Below, piece by piece: positions 31,658 to 40,284 of a DNA stretch of 64,000 bases (positions within the stretch are counted from its first letter, which is position 1; every line of letters starts with the position of its first letter). The notes beneath the pieces are model-generated. The model had not been told where the DNA came from, did no database searches, and worked only from the letters and a program-made list of their open reading frames with translations. The translations under genes were made by a program, and so were the position numbers. Origin of the DNA: an uncultured Latescibacterota bacterium (GTDB lineage Bacteria; Latescibacterota; UBA2968; UBA8231); the NCBI GenBank assembly GCA_958295495.1, contig OY282352.1, forward strand, positions 1-64,000, in the 5' to 3' direction.

Positions 31658-31790
31658 GCGGCCCCGGCCTCTGGTACACTTTTGCTTTTGTGCAGCTTTT
31701 ATACCGGCAATCCACTCCCTCTGCTGTTCGCGCCTGTCGCTGACCGACCACGTAAATCCTATGCGAATTTCTTCTGAGGGAGGGTACATA

Positions 31791-32657
31791 ATGGACAATT
31801 TTCATCTCAGATGGTGGGGCTGCGGTGCATTCGACGTCCTCCTCGACGACGTCAACATCGCCTTCGATCCCTATCTATTCGGCGAAAATCTCGCCAAGGC
31901 CGAACCCCTTTACGACTATATCTTCATAAGCCACGAGCACTTCGACCACTGCCACCCCAAAACCCTGCACAAGCTCTGCCAAGGCGCTCGCTTTAAGAAG
32001 CTCTTCGTCCCCATTGGCTGTCTGACCCCCAACGAGCCTATTGACGAAAAGTACGGCGATGCGGCCTTCGCCCGCGATTTGCCCATCACCAAGCACATCC
32101 CGGCGGATCTGGTACAAGTCGCCTATCCCCATCCCCAGTACAGGGTGGACGACGAGCGCAGCTTTCCCGGTCCCTTTGAATTCGACTTGGGGCCGATCCA
32201 CGTGGAGGTGATCGAAAGCGGAGAAAGCGCCCGCCCCGACCTTCCCACCTGCGGTTATTTAATCACGCACGCAGAAAAGGGTCTCTCCTTTTACCACACC
32301 GGCGATTTGGGCTCTGTATTCCCGGCACTAACAAAACTGAAGGGACGGGTGGACTACCTCGTCCACATGAAGACGCCCCTCGACAAACTAGTCGCCTGTG
32401 TCGAGCCCGAATTCGTCATTCCCACGCACTACCGCACCGACCGCGAGACCGAGCCCATTCCCGCCGGGCACTGGCCGCCCAATCTGACGGATGTCAACGC
32501 CTTTCTCGAAGACTTGCGAGAGCAAGTCGCCGGCCGGGCCAAACTCCTTCCCTTTACCGCCCCCATTCTATACGAAGTAGAAATGCCGCAAAAAAAGGTG
32601 AAGTGGCAGTGGGAATGGTTCAATTCTTGGACCGTTCCCCTATGGAGGGAAGGCTAA
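31791..32657 (+). CDS. Metallo-beta-lactamase fold hydrolase
   Basis: A 288-aa protein with no signal peptide. The HxHxDH metal motif is SHEHFDHCH (His48, His50, Asp52, His53); HTGDLGS supplies Asp172 and VIPTHYR supplies His213, a complete two-metal site. The overall layout (a short protein starting RWWGCGAFDV) resembles UlaG/PqsE-like or L-ascorbate-6-phosphate lactonase-type MBL proteins, but the substrate cannot be told. The ATG at 31791 is preferred because GAGGGAGGG lies 6 bases before it; an earlier in-frame ATG at 31761 has no SD. First gene of a tightly spaced six-gene run up to 42804. Confidence 0.8.
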   Translation: MDNFHLRWWGCGAFDVLLDDVNIAFDPYLFGENLAKAEPLYDYIFISHEHFDHCHPKTLHKLCQGARFKKLFVPIGCLTPNEPIDEKYGDAAFARDLPITKHIPADLVQVAYPHPQYRVDDERSFPGPFEFDLGPIHVEVIESGESARPDLPTCGYLITHAEKGLSFYHTGDLGSVFPALTKLKGRVDYLVHMKTPLDKLVACVEPEFVIPTHYRTDRETEPIPAGHWPPNLTDVNAFLEDLREQVAGRAKLLPFTAPILYEVEMPQKKVKWQWEWFNSWTVPLWREG

Positions 32658-32668
32658 CGGGCCGCTGG

Positions 32669-34774
32669 ATGAAAATTGGTTTCTTGTTTGCGGTCGCGCT
32701 TTCGTGGTCAGCTACCCTCGCCCAGACCATCACCGTTGGCCAAGGTCCGCGTCAGTGGCAGGACGGCGGCGGAGGGAGCGACCCGCAGTTCCCAGTATCG
32801 ACCACCGAACTCGCCACCGGCAACACCCCGGGCGGCGTCATCGATTTCGATTTTGAACCTGGGTGGATTTTCCTGCAGCAGATCGATCCCGGCAGGAATC
32901 TGGCTTTGGGTGCGGAAGACAGAGGTGGGGGCATGAGCTCGCCCCTGCCCTCAATCTCCGATCTAGTGCTGGCACCCATGATAGACGGCAAGTCGGAAAC
33001 CGCTTTTCGCCGCAAGGCTACGACGGCCGGAGAGTTGGTCATCGCCCGCGGCATCATCATGGATTTGGATCTGGGGGCGCGCTTTGGCGTCAACCGGCTC
33101 CGGTTTTTTCCGCGCAACACAGTGCGCACAGCCCCGGACTTCAAGTTCGAAAACGACTTCATGCGGGGCTACTCCCTATCCCTGAACGACGGCAGCGAGG
33201 AGACCTCTGTAGAGGGCCGACCTCAGTACCTCAATCTCATAAGGGTGGAGGACAATACCGAAGCGGTCGTCGATCTGGAAATCCCGCTCCAGTACGTGCG
33301 CTTTATCCGGCTGAAGTCGGAGTCGAATATCGGTTTTGAGGTGGACGAAATTGAGACCTACGGCTCTGGTTTCGTGCCCGAAGCCCAGTACCTGTCCGAC
33401 ATCTTCGACCTAAAGGATCTGGCCATCTGGGGCAACCTGCGCTGGGCCGAGCGCCGCGAAGGGGTACCCGGGCTTTCGGATATCCGCGTTTTCACGCGCT
33501 CGGGCCGGGACGCAACCCCCCACGTCTTCAACCGGCTAAACGCCAATCAGCTAGCAGTGCCCTACAAGGCGGATGCCGAAGTTGACGAAATCCGACTAGA
33601 CGCCCTGCCCATTGACGAGGCTTTTGACCTGTTCAATTCCCAGCCCCAAGCGATTAGGCAAAACCTCACTCTCTCCCAAGCCGACTACGAAGCCTTGGCA
33701 GACCAGCAAAAAGCACCCTTGCGAGCCGATGTGGTCAACTGGAGCACTTGGTCGCCCCCCTATCCGGCAGCGGGGCAAAGTGCGGTGGGGACCCCCATCA
33801 TCTCGCCTGGACCCCGGCGCTACTTCCAGTTCAGAATCGACTTTTCCAGCCGCGACCTGAGTTCGGGCAGCGGCGTTGATTCCCTGTCTTTCGACTTTGC
33901 CAGCCCAGTGCCGGCCGAGCGCATCGTCGGCGAAATTTTCCCGCGGGAGGTGCCGGCCGGAGAGGTGGTGGAATTCACCTATGGAATCTGGGCCGGTCTC
34001 CGGCCGCAGGACACTAGCTTCAATCGCTTTGAGATAGCCACGCCGAGCGTACTCGAAGAGATCGGCCGGATAGAGCTGCGCGATGCGCAGGACCATCTCA
34101 TCCGCGGAGAAAACCTCGCGGTCCTGCTCAGCCAGATACAGCCCCCCTTTACCAAGGGCGATTTCAGCATTGAGAGCACGGCGGACGGCCGCGTCGTCGT
34201 CGGTTTCCCAGAATTGACCAATGGCGACCTTCTCAAGATCACCTTCAAGACCTCGGTTCTGAGGTTTGGGCAGACCTTTGCCGGCCGCGCTTGGCTCTCG
34301 GACCCGGCGAGCGCGGAAGGGGCCCAACTGCCCCAGCAAGTCGTGCCGGGCAACGCCGCCCAGCTGGCACCAGATGACGTGGATCCGCGCCCGGTGGGCA
34401 GCGAAGATTTGACCCTCGTGGATAATAGCCTCTCGGTGCGCACGGCCATCGAGGGTTCGCTGCTCGGCCAGATCCGGGCCGTACCCCCGATCTTCACGCC
34501 CAACGGGGACGGGGTCCATGATGCTACGGTTATCCACTACGATGTGCTGCGGCTGGGCGTGGCCGCCCCGCTGCGGGTAGAGCTCTATGACCTGAGCGGC
34601 CGCTCAATCGCCGCCTTTGCCGCCGACAGGGCGAGCGGCCGCTTCGCCAGCTCGTGGGACGGGACCGATTCGCACGGCAACGCAGTGCCGCCCGGCCTCT
34701 ATTTATTCCGCGTTTTCCTCGACACCAATGCAGGCTCTGACGCAAAGACCGGGGTCGTTGGGGTGGTGTACTAA
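32669..34774 (+). CDS. Secreted discoidin-like protein with TPNGDG tail, divergent (family member 3)
   Basis: A 701-aa exported protein. The start at 32669 (MKIGFLFAVALSWSATLAQT) is chosen because it gives a clean signal peptide and follows the MBL stop by 11 bp; in-frame ATGs upstream would overlap that gene. The discoidin-like region contains PMIDGKSETAFRRKA, FGVNRLRFFPRNT and VDEIETYGSGF. The family motif is eroded to VFTRSGRDATPHVF. Next comes WSTWSPPYPAAGQSAVGTP, an Ig-like EIFPREVPAGEVVEFTYG and the tail FTPNGDGVHDATVIHYDVL, LYDLSGRSIAAFA and PPGLYLFRVF. It lies between the MBL enzyme and two beta-rich proteins and is probably co-expressed with them. Confidence 0.75.
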   Translation: MKIGFLFAVALSWSATLAQTITVGQGPRQWQDGGGGSDPQFPVSTTELATGNTPGGVIDFDFEPGWIFLQQIDPGRNLALGAEDRGGGMSSPLPSISDLVLAPMIDGKSETAFRRKATTAGELVIARGIIMDLDLGARFGVNRLRFFPRNTVRTAPDFKFENDFMRGYSLSLNDGSEETSVEGRPQYLNLIRVEDNTEAVVDLEIPLQYVRFIRLKSESNIGFEVDEIETYGSGFVPEAQYLSDIFDLKDLAIWGNLRWAERREGVPGLSDIRVFTRSGRDATPHVFNRLNANQLAVPYKADAEVDEIRLDALPIDEAFDLFNSQPQAIRQNLTLSQADYEALADQQKAPLRADVVNWSTWSPPYPAAGQSAVGTPIISPGPRRYFQFRIDFSSRDLSSGSGVDSLSFDFASPVPAERIVGEIFPREVPAGEVVEFTYGIWAGLRPQDTSFNRFEIATPSVLEEIGRIELRDAQDHLIRGENLAVLLSQIQPPFTKGDFSIESTADGRVVVGFPELTNGDLLKITFKTSVLRFGQTFAGRAWLSDPASAEGAQLPQQVVPGNAAQLAPDDVDPRPVGSEDLTLVDNSLSVRTAIEGSLLGQIRAVPPIFTPNGDGVHDATVIHYDVLRLGVAAPLRVELYDLSGRSIAAFAADRASGRFASSWDGTDSHGNAVPPGLYLFRVFLDTNAGSDAKTGVVGVVY

Positions 34775-34798
34775 AAGATACCTGTGGAGGGGTTTTTT

Positions 34799-37534
34799 AT
34801 GCAGCACTACTTGACTTATCTGCTGGCCGGCGGGCTACTCCTCGCGGGCCTAGATGGGGTCTGGGCGCAGGATTACGGCACCCGCTTGGGGGTGCAGCGC
34901 GGGGGTCGAGTCTCGTACGAACCGCAGGGACCGGGCGTGCTCTTTGGCGCTCTGGATCCCACGGTCAAGCGCTGGTACGTGCCCCAAGAACTCTACAACG
35001 AGTACCGCTGGCAGACGTGGCAGTACACCAACTACGCCCGCGACAAGTACCAGCGCTACGTATCCACGGCCCTCGAAGGCGATTACCTCTATGACCTGTA
35101 CGGCAACTTCGTCACTCAGGGTTGGCTGATTTACGATATGCGCCGACAACAGCCCGCAGAGTTCGGCAGCACGGTTTTTAAGGACAGTCGCTACGGCAGT
35201 TGGTTCAACCGCGTCCTCATCGCTTCGGACACCAAGGACCAGTACCACTACGCCGTGACTATCGGCGACCGCATCCGCACGACCCTGACGCCCCTGACCT
35301 TCTCAAAGCCGGCCTTCAGCGGCATCCAAGCCGACTTTGCCTCGGACAAGTACCAAGCCACGGTCCTCATGTCGCGCATCAGCAATCCCAACCCCCCTAC
35401 CAGCGCCGGGGTGACGGGCATAACCAATACCACGGACTTCGTCGGCGGCCAACTCACCGGCCAACTCGGCGATTTTGTCACCGTGGGCGCCACCTACCTC
35501 AACGCCCATCACTCTAATACCCTGCTGGAGAGCTTTATCGGCAGCCGCTTCAGGGGCGACCTCACCGTTGACCAAAACGGCACCACCATCAATCGGATCG
35601 AAATCGTGCTCGAAGACGACTCGCCGGAAGACGGAGAGGGCGGGGCCGCCCTGTTCTCGCAGAATGTCATCATCACCTCGGTCGAGGACTTTACTACCCT
35701 CGGCCGCGAGACCGTCACCGGCAAGGAGATCAACTTTGTCCCCCTCATCCAAGGCGGTTTTCAACGGCAGGGTTTTCTCGCCGCCGACGGGGATGAGCGC
35801 ATCCGCTTGATCTACGATTTCTCCGACCGCTCGTACTCGGGACCCGATCCGGCGACTATCGTCGAGGTCACCTTCGAATTAGTGCTGGCCAACGACTACA
35901 AGGTGTCCATGGCCTCGAACAACCAGCTCGACAACGACGAAAACCCACATCCCCTAGAGATCGCCCGGGCCGACGGCAATGTGCGCGACACCTCAAACCA
36001 GCAGGTGGTGCGCTTTGCGTACGGCCTGCCCACGGCCAACCAGATTTTCGGCTTTCACCTGCGGACGACTAGCCTACTCGGTTTTGACACCTATGCCGAG
36101 TACGCCGTCAACCACCAGTTCCGCAAGTACCCCAATTCCACGCTGGCTGAGCTGAACGAGGAGCACGATTCGGCCGCTAGGCGGGCGGAGGCTTGGATAG
36201 TCAATATGTCGCGCAGCGAATATCCCTTGTTCGCGTACGGCGAGGCCTTCAGCATGGAAAGGCACTATGCGACCAACATTTTTCTCAGCGACCAGCGAGG
36301 CTCATTTGACTACTCGACTAGGACTAGGTTGTTCGAGTTCGTCGAGGACAACGACGACCAAGACCGCATCCCCGACTGGGGACGCTCAAACCAGATTGGC
36401 CCCGATATTGAGATCTTCCCGGGCTGGGACGAGAACAACGACTTCATCAACGACTTTAACCAAAACGACAATCGGGTGCGGGAAAACCAAATTCCCGACT
36501 ACGAAGAGCCTTTTTTGCGCTACCACAGCGATCGGCCCGAATTCCTCTTAGGCATCGACTTGAACAACAACGGCTGGATCGACCGCTTTGAGAACGACGA
36601 TCAGCCCGACTTTCCCTACAAGCGGGATCACCGCGGGTACAATGCCTATGGCGGCATCCACTTGACGCCGGAAGCGCGCTTGACTGTGGGGCGTACTCGG
36701 CAGTGGCTGCTCTCTGCGGCGCAGCGCAACGAAACCAGTTACGCGCTCTTCACCTTCGACCGAGACATGGCCGGCTTTGGACGCATAAGGGTTTTCGACT
36801 TCCTGAAAAAGGCGCGCGACAACATAGCCGACGACCGCATCGCGCCCCTACCCTATTTCAAAGGGCCGCAGCTACCCGTCAAAGATGTCCTGCCGGCGCA
36901 GGACACTTGGATCAACACCTTGTGGCTGGGATTTGACTACGCGGGCATCCCCTCCTTAAAGGTGGAGAACAAGCTCAAGTACGAGCTCCTGCACCAGTTG
37001 CTCGCGGAGGAGAGCTTAGCCGAGCAGAGTGCCCGCAAGGACGCCAGTTTCTTCGGCCTGATCAACAAAGCAGCCTATTCCCTGAACCTACTAGGCGTGA
37101 ATTTCCTGCCGCGAGTCAAGAGCGAGTACTTGGTGGATCAGCCCTTTCTCAAGACGGAAGACAAACGCAAACACTGGTCGCCGAGTTTCTTCCTCATCGC
37201 CCGTTTGCCCCTGATGCCGCGAACTCAGTTTGAAGCCGGCCTCGAACAAAGTTTCAGATGGGAGTTGCGGGCCGACGAAAACCAACTGGTGGCTTTGCAA
37301 GCCGAGGGAGTGGAAACCGGCGATTTCGGCGAGACCATCTTTGCGGTCCAGACCACCAACACCACCGACTATTTGGGCTATAAGTTGGTCACCCAGCTCG
37401 GTTTCCTGTACGAGCGCAGAAGTCTCGAGGTGGTGCAGAAAAAAGCCGTGGCAGGGGCTGCTGACTCCTTCGCGCTGGGAGATCGCAAGGCGACGGGTTT
37501 CACCACCTTTATCACGATTTACGCCGGCCTCTAG
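34799..37534 (+). CDS. Large beta-rich envelope protein with Asp-rich Ca-binding loops, copy A
   Basis: A 911-aa exported protein (signal peptide ending GVWAQ). The start at 34799 has GGAGGGG 6 bases upstream. The sequence is rich in alternating aromatic/polar strands from end to end (YHYAVTIGDRIRTTLTPLTF, FELVLANDYKVSM, TDYLGYKLVTQLGFLYERRS) and ends in a strand, as outer-membrane beta-barrels do. At residues about 515-620 are calcium-loop-like stretches: DDQDRIPD, DENNDFINDFNQND and DLNNNGWIDRFENDDQPD, which resemble thrombospondin-3/dockerin loops. No known family is recognised. The neighbour at 37549 is a full-length paralogue. A role as an outer-membrane channel, export platform or scaffold for the tailed neighbours is a guess from context. 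Confidence 0.65.
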   Translation: MQHYLTYLLAGGLLLAGLDGVWAQDYGTRLGVQRGGRVSYEPQGPGVLFGALDPTVKRWYVPQELYNEYRWQTWQYTNYARDKYQRYVSTALEGDYLYDLYGNFVTQGWLIYDMRRQQPAEFGSTVFKDSRYGSWFNRVLIASDTKDQYHYAVTIGDRIRTTLTPLTFSKPAFSGIQADFASDKYQATVLMSRISNPNPPTSAGVTGITNTTDFVGGQLTGQLGDFVTVGATYLNAHHSNTLLESFIGSRFRGDLTVDQNGTTINRIEIVLEDDSPEDGEGGAALFSQNVIITSVEDFTTLGRETVTGKEINFVPLIQGGFQRQGFLAADGDERIRLIYDFSDRSYSGPDPATIVEVTFELVLANDYKVSMASNNQLDNDENPHPLEIARADGNVRDTSNQQVVRFAYGLPTANQIFGFHLRTTSLLGFDTYAEYAVNHQFRKYPNSTLAELNEEHDSAARRAEAWIVNMSRSEYPLFAYGEAFSMERHYATNIFLSDQRGSFDYSTRTRLFEFVEDNDDQDRIPDWGRSNQIGPDIEIFPGWDENNDFINDFNQNDNRVRENQIPDYEEPFLRYHSDRPEFLLGIDLNNNGWIDRFENDDQPDFPYKRDHRGYNAYGGIHLTPEARLTVGRTRQWLLSAAQRNETSYALFTFDRDMAGFGRIRVFDFLKKARDNIADDRIAPLPYFKGPQLPVKDVLPAQDTWINTLWLGFDYAGIPSLKVENKLKYELLHQLLAEESLAEQSARKDASFFGLINKAAYSLNLLGVNFLPRVKSEYLVDQPFLKTEDKRKHWSPSFFLIARLPLMPRTQFEAGLEQSFRWELRADENQLVALQAEGVETGDFGETIFAVQTTNTTDYLGYKLVTQLGFLYERRSLEVVQKKAVAGAADSFALGDRKATGFTTFITIYAGL

Positions 37535-37548
37535 CCGAGGGTTGAGCC

Positions 37549-40272
37549 ATGATACGCGAGACCATCTCCACGCTTGCGCTATTGGCACTGGCTGGAACCA
37601 GCGTCGGCGCCCAAGACTACGGCAAGCGCCTCGGGCAAGGGCACGGCGAAGAGGTGCAATTTCCGACCACGGGCCCCAGCATCCTCTCCGCTGCTGTCGA
37701 TCCCCGAGTGCAGAAATGGTACTTGCCCCAGGAACTCTACCATGAATACCGGCTGAATCAGTGGTCGTACACCAACTACGCCGAGGATTTTTACCGGCGC
37801 TACCTGCAGCCAGATCTGGAAGGGGACTACTTCTACGATCTCTTTGGCCGCCGCATCATGCACGGGTGGTTGATCTACGAGGCGAGAAAAGAACAACCCC
37901 GGGCCTCGGAGGGCAACAGCCTGCTCAAATCCCCGCTCTACGGCGGCAATTTCCAGAATTTGATCATCTCTTCCGACGCCAAGGGACAGTACCGCTACGC
38001 CCTGACCATCGGCAACGAGATTCGCACCACCCTCACGCCCATGACCTTCCGCAAGGCCGCCTTCAACGGCATCCAGTTCGATTATCTGGCGGACCGCTAC
38101 GCCGGGACCGTGCTCCTGTCGCGCGTTAGCGCGCCGCTGGTGGCCACTTCGGACTTTGGCGTGGGACTCACCAACGCCACGGAATTGAAAGCCGGCCGGG
38201 CGACCGTACAGGTTGGCGACCACGTCACGCTCGGCGGCACCTATATCAACACCCACAACAGCCGCGCCACCTTGGAGCGCTTTGCCGGCAATATGTTCAA
38301 AGGCTTTCTCACCACCGATCAGGCCGCCAACGCCGTCTCCTTCGTGGAAATCCGCCTCGGCGACGATTCGCCCGCCGACGGCCAAGGTGGGGCCATGCTC
38401 TTTGCCGAAAACGCCATCCTCGAGGACGTCGCTGGCCACACTTGGGAAAGCACTCAGGTCGGTTATACCCCGGTGCGGACCGGCGGCCAGTTGCGCGACG
38501 GGTTTCCCGTGGCCGATGGCAACGAGCGCATGACCCTGCGCTACAACCTAAAAACCCTCGCCGCGGCGAGAATTGTGCAGGTCGATGGGGAGCCCACCCT
38601 ATTGCCCACCACAGTTGACTCCCTCGCCGCGGTGCGCTTCGAATTGGTGCTGGCCAACGACTACCGGATCGAGATCACCTCGGACCGCCAGACCAATATA
38701 GAGGGCCAACCGGTCTTCCTGCCGGTGCAAAGTGCTCCGCGCAACGTCAAGGACACCTCCAATCGGCGCACCGTGCGTTTCGCGTACGGCCTGCCCACGG
38801 CCAATCAGATCGCTGGTTTCACCGCAGAGGTCCATGAATTGTGGGGCTTCAATCTGTACGCGGAAATGAACGTCAACCACCGCTTTGTTCAATATCCCAG
38901 CCCGCTACTGGAGACCCATCGGATCACCGCGAAGCGGGCGGATGCTTGGATGGTCAATCTGTCGCAGATTCGCGCCCCTTGGTTTTTTCACCTCGAAGCT
39001 TTCAGCATGGATCCGCATTACACTACGAGCATCTTCACGACGGAGACCAACGGGCGGACCGACTTTGCCGACGAGGAGACCTTTTTATACGACTACATTG
39101 ACGACAACGACGACCAAGACCGCTTTCCAGACCAGAAGCGCCGCTGGCAGTCAATCGCGCTGAGCGGCAGCCAGAGCGGCGAAGGCGCAGCCGATCCGAC
39201 CGTATTTCCCGGTTGGGACGAAAACGGCGACTTCATCTCCGACTTCAACCAGAACGACAACCCAGCGCGCCGCAACTCGATTGCGGACTACGAGGAGCCT
39301 TTCCTGCGCTTCAGCGTCGACCGGCCGGAGTTCCTCTTTGGCATCGATCTCAACAACAACGGCTGGATTGACCGCTTTGAAGACGACGCCGACCCAGATT
39401 ATCCCTACGACCGGGACCAGCGCGGCTACAATATATACGGCGGCCTCGACCTGCTTCCCCAAGTGCGCCTGACCGCCGGGCGGATGCGGCAGTGGGTGCT
39501 GTCCTCGGGCCGGCGCAACGAGGCGGCGTACGGGCTTTTCACCTTTGAGCGCGATTGGGCCGCCTTTGGCCGGCTGCGCGTCTTTGAGCGCGTAAAGAAA
39601 GTGCGCGACACCATAGCCGACGACCGCATTGCCGCGCCAAAATTCTTCCGCGATTCTCAATCTACAGTGGAAGACCTGCTGCCGGCCCAAAACACCTACA
39701 TCAATACATTCTGGCTGGGCTTTGACTACGTGCGCCTAGCTCCATTGTACCTAGCCAACAAGTTCAAGTACGAATTCTTCCACCAGCGCGACAAACAGCA
39801 GGTACTCGACGCACGCGGTGCCCGGCGCAACGCGCGTTTTGTCGGCCTAGTCAACAAGGCCGACTATGGCTTCGACATCGGCGAGTTCCACATCCGACCG
39901 CGCCTCAAAAACGAGTTCTTCTGGGACGTCCCCTACCTAAAGAGGGCGGAGAAACGCCACTGGTGGAAGCAGATGGTATCCCTCAGCGTCAAATTCCCCA
40001 TCCTCAAGAGTTCGTGGATCGAGACGGGCCTAGAGCAGGTATTCACCACCGACTTGGGGGTGGATGAAGAGGGGCTGGGGCGGCGCACGGGTGATGCGCG
40101 ACAGACGGTTTTGGCATTGCAGCTAACCAATTACGGGACCTACGTGGGCTATCGCTCAATCATGCAGTTCGGCCTGCGCTACGACCGGGACCGTTTTGAG
40201 CGCCGCGGCAGGAAGTCCGAGATTAGGACGGGCAGCCTCGTCTTTCTCTCCTTTTACACAGGGCTAAAATAG
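37549..40272 (+). CDS. Large beta-rich envelope protein with Asp-rich Ca-binding loops, copy B
   Basis: A 907-aa paralogue of the protein at 34799, starting 14 bp after it with GAGGG before the ATG. Signal peptide ends SVGAQ. The N-terminal block is well kept (VQKWYLPQELYHEYRL, EGDYFYDLFGRRIMHGWLIY), as are FELVLANDYRIEITSD, RFAYGLPTANQI and the Ca-loop region (DDNDDQDRFPDQ, DENGDFISDFNQNDN, DLNNNGWIDRFEDDADPD). The final strands (YVGYRSIMQFGLRYD, SLVFLSFYTGLK) fit a barrel C-terminus. Two diverged full-length copies side by side suggest a heteromeric pair rather than redundancy. Function not recognised. Confidence 0.65.
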   Translation: MIRETISTLALLALAGTSVGAQDYGKRLGQGHGEEVQFPTTGPSILSAAVDPRVQKWYLPQELYHEYRLNQWSYTNYAEDFYRRYLQPDLEGDYFYDLFGRRIMHGWLIYEARKEQPRASEGNSLLKSPLYGGNFQNLIISSDAKGQYRYALTIGNEIRTTLTPMTFRKAAFNGIQFDYLADRYAGTVLLSRVSAPLVATSDFGVGLTNATELKAGRATVQVGDHVTLGGTYINTHNSRATLERFAGNMFKGFLTTDQAANAVSFVEIRLGDDSPADGQGGAMLFAENAILEDVAGHTWESTQVGYTPVRTGGQLRDGFPVADGNERMTLRYNLKTLAAARIVQVDGEPTLLPTTVDSLAAVRFELVLANDYRIEITSDRQTNIEGQPVFLPVQSAPRNVKDTSNRRTVRFAYGLPTANQIAGFTAEVHELWGFNLYAEMNVNHRFVQYPSPLLETHRITAKRADAWMVNLSQIRAPWFFHLEAFSMDPHYTTSIFTTETNGRTDFADEETFLYDYIDDNDDQDRFPDQKRRWQSIALSGSQSGEGAADPTVFPGWDENGDFISDFNQNDNPARRNSIADYEEPFLRFSVDRPEFLFGIDLNNNGWIDRFEDDADPDYPYDRDQRGYNIYGGLDLLPQVRLTAGRMRQWVLSSGRRNEAAYGLFTFERDWAAFGRLRVFERVKKVRDTIADDRIAAPKFFRDSQSTVEDLLPAQNTYINTFWLGFDYVRLAPLYLANKFKYEFFHQRDKQQVLDARGARRNARFVGLVNKADYGFDIGEFHIRPRLKNEFFWDVPYLKRAEKRHWWKQMVSLSVKFPILKSSWIETGLEQVFTTDLGVDEEGLGRRTGDARQTVLALQLTNYGTYVGYRSIMQFGLRYDRDRFERRGRKSEIRTGSLVFLSFYTGLK

Positions 40273-40284
40273 AAAAGGTACACC

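Noticed and set aside
33596..34537. A 313-codon minus-strand frame
   Set aside because: Antisense shadow of the discoidin-like gene at 32669.
37579..38439. A 286-codon minus-strand frame
   Set aside because: Antisense to the paralogous beta-rich gene; not conserved in its sister gene and no start site.
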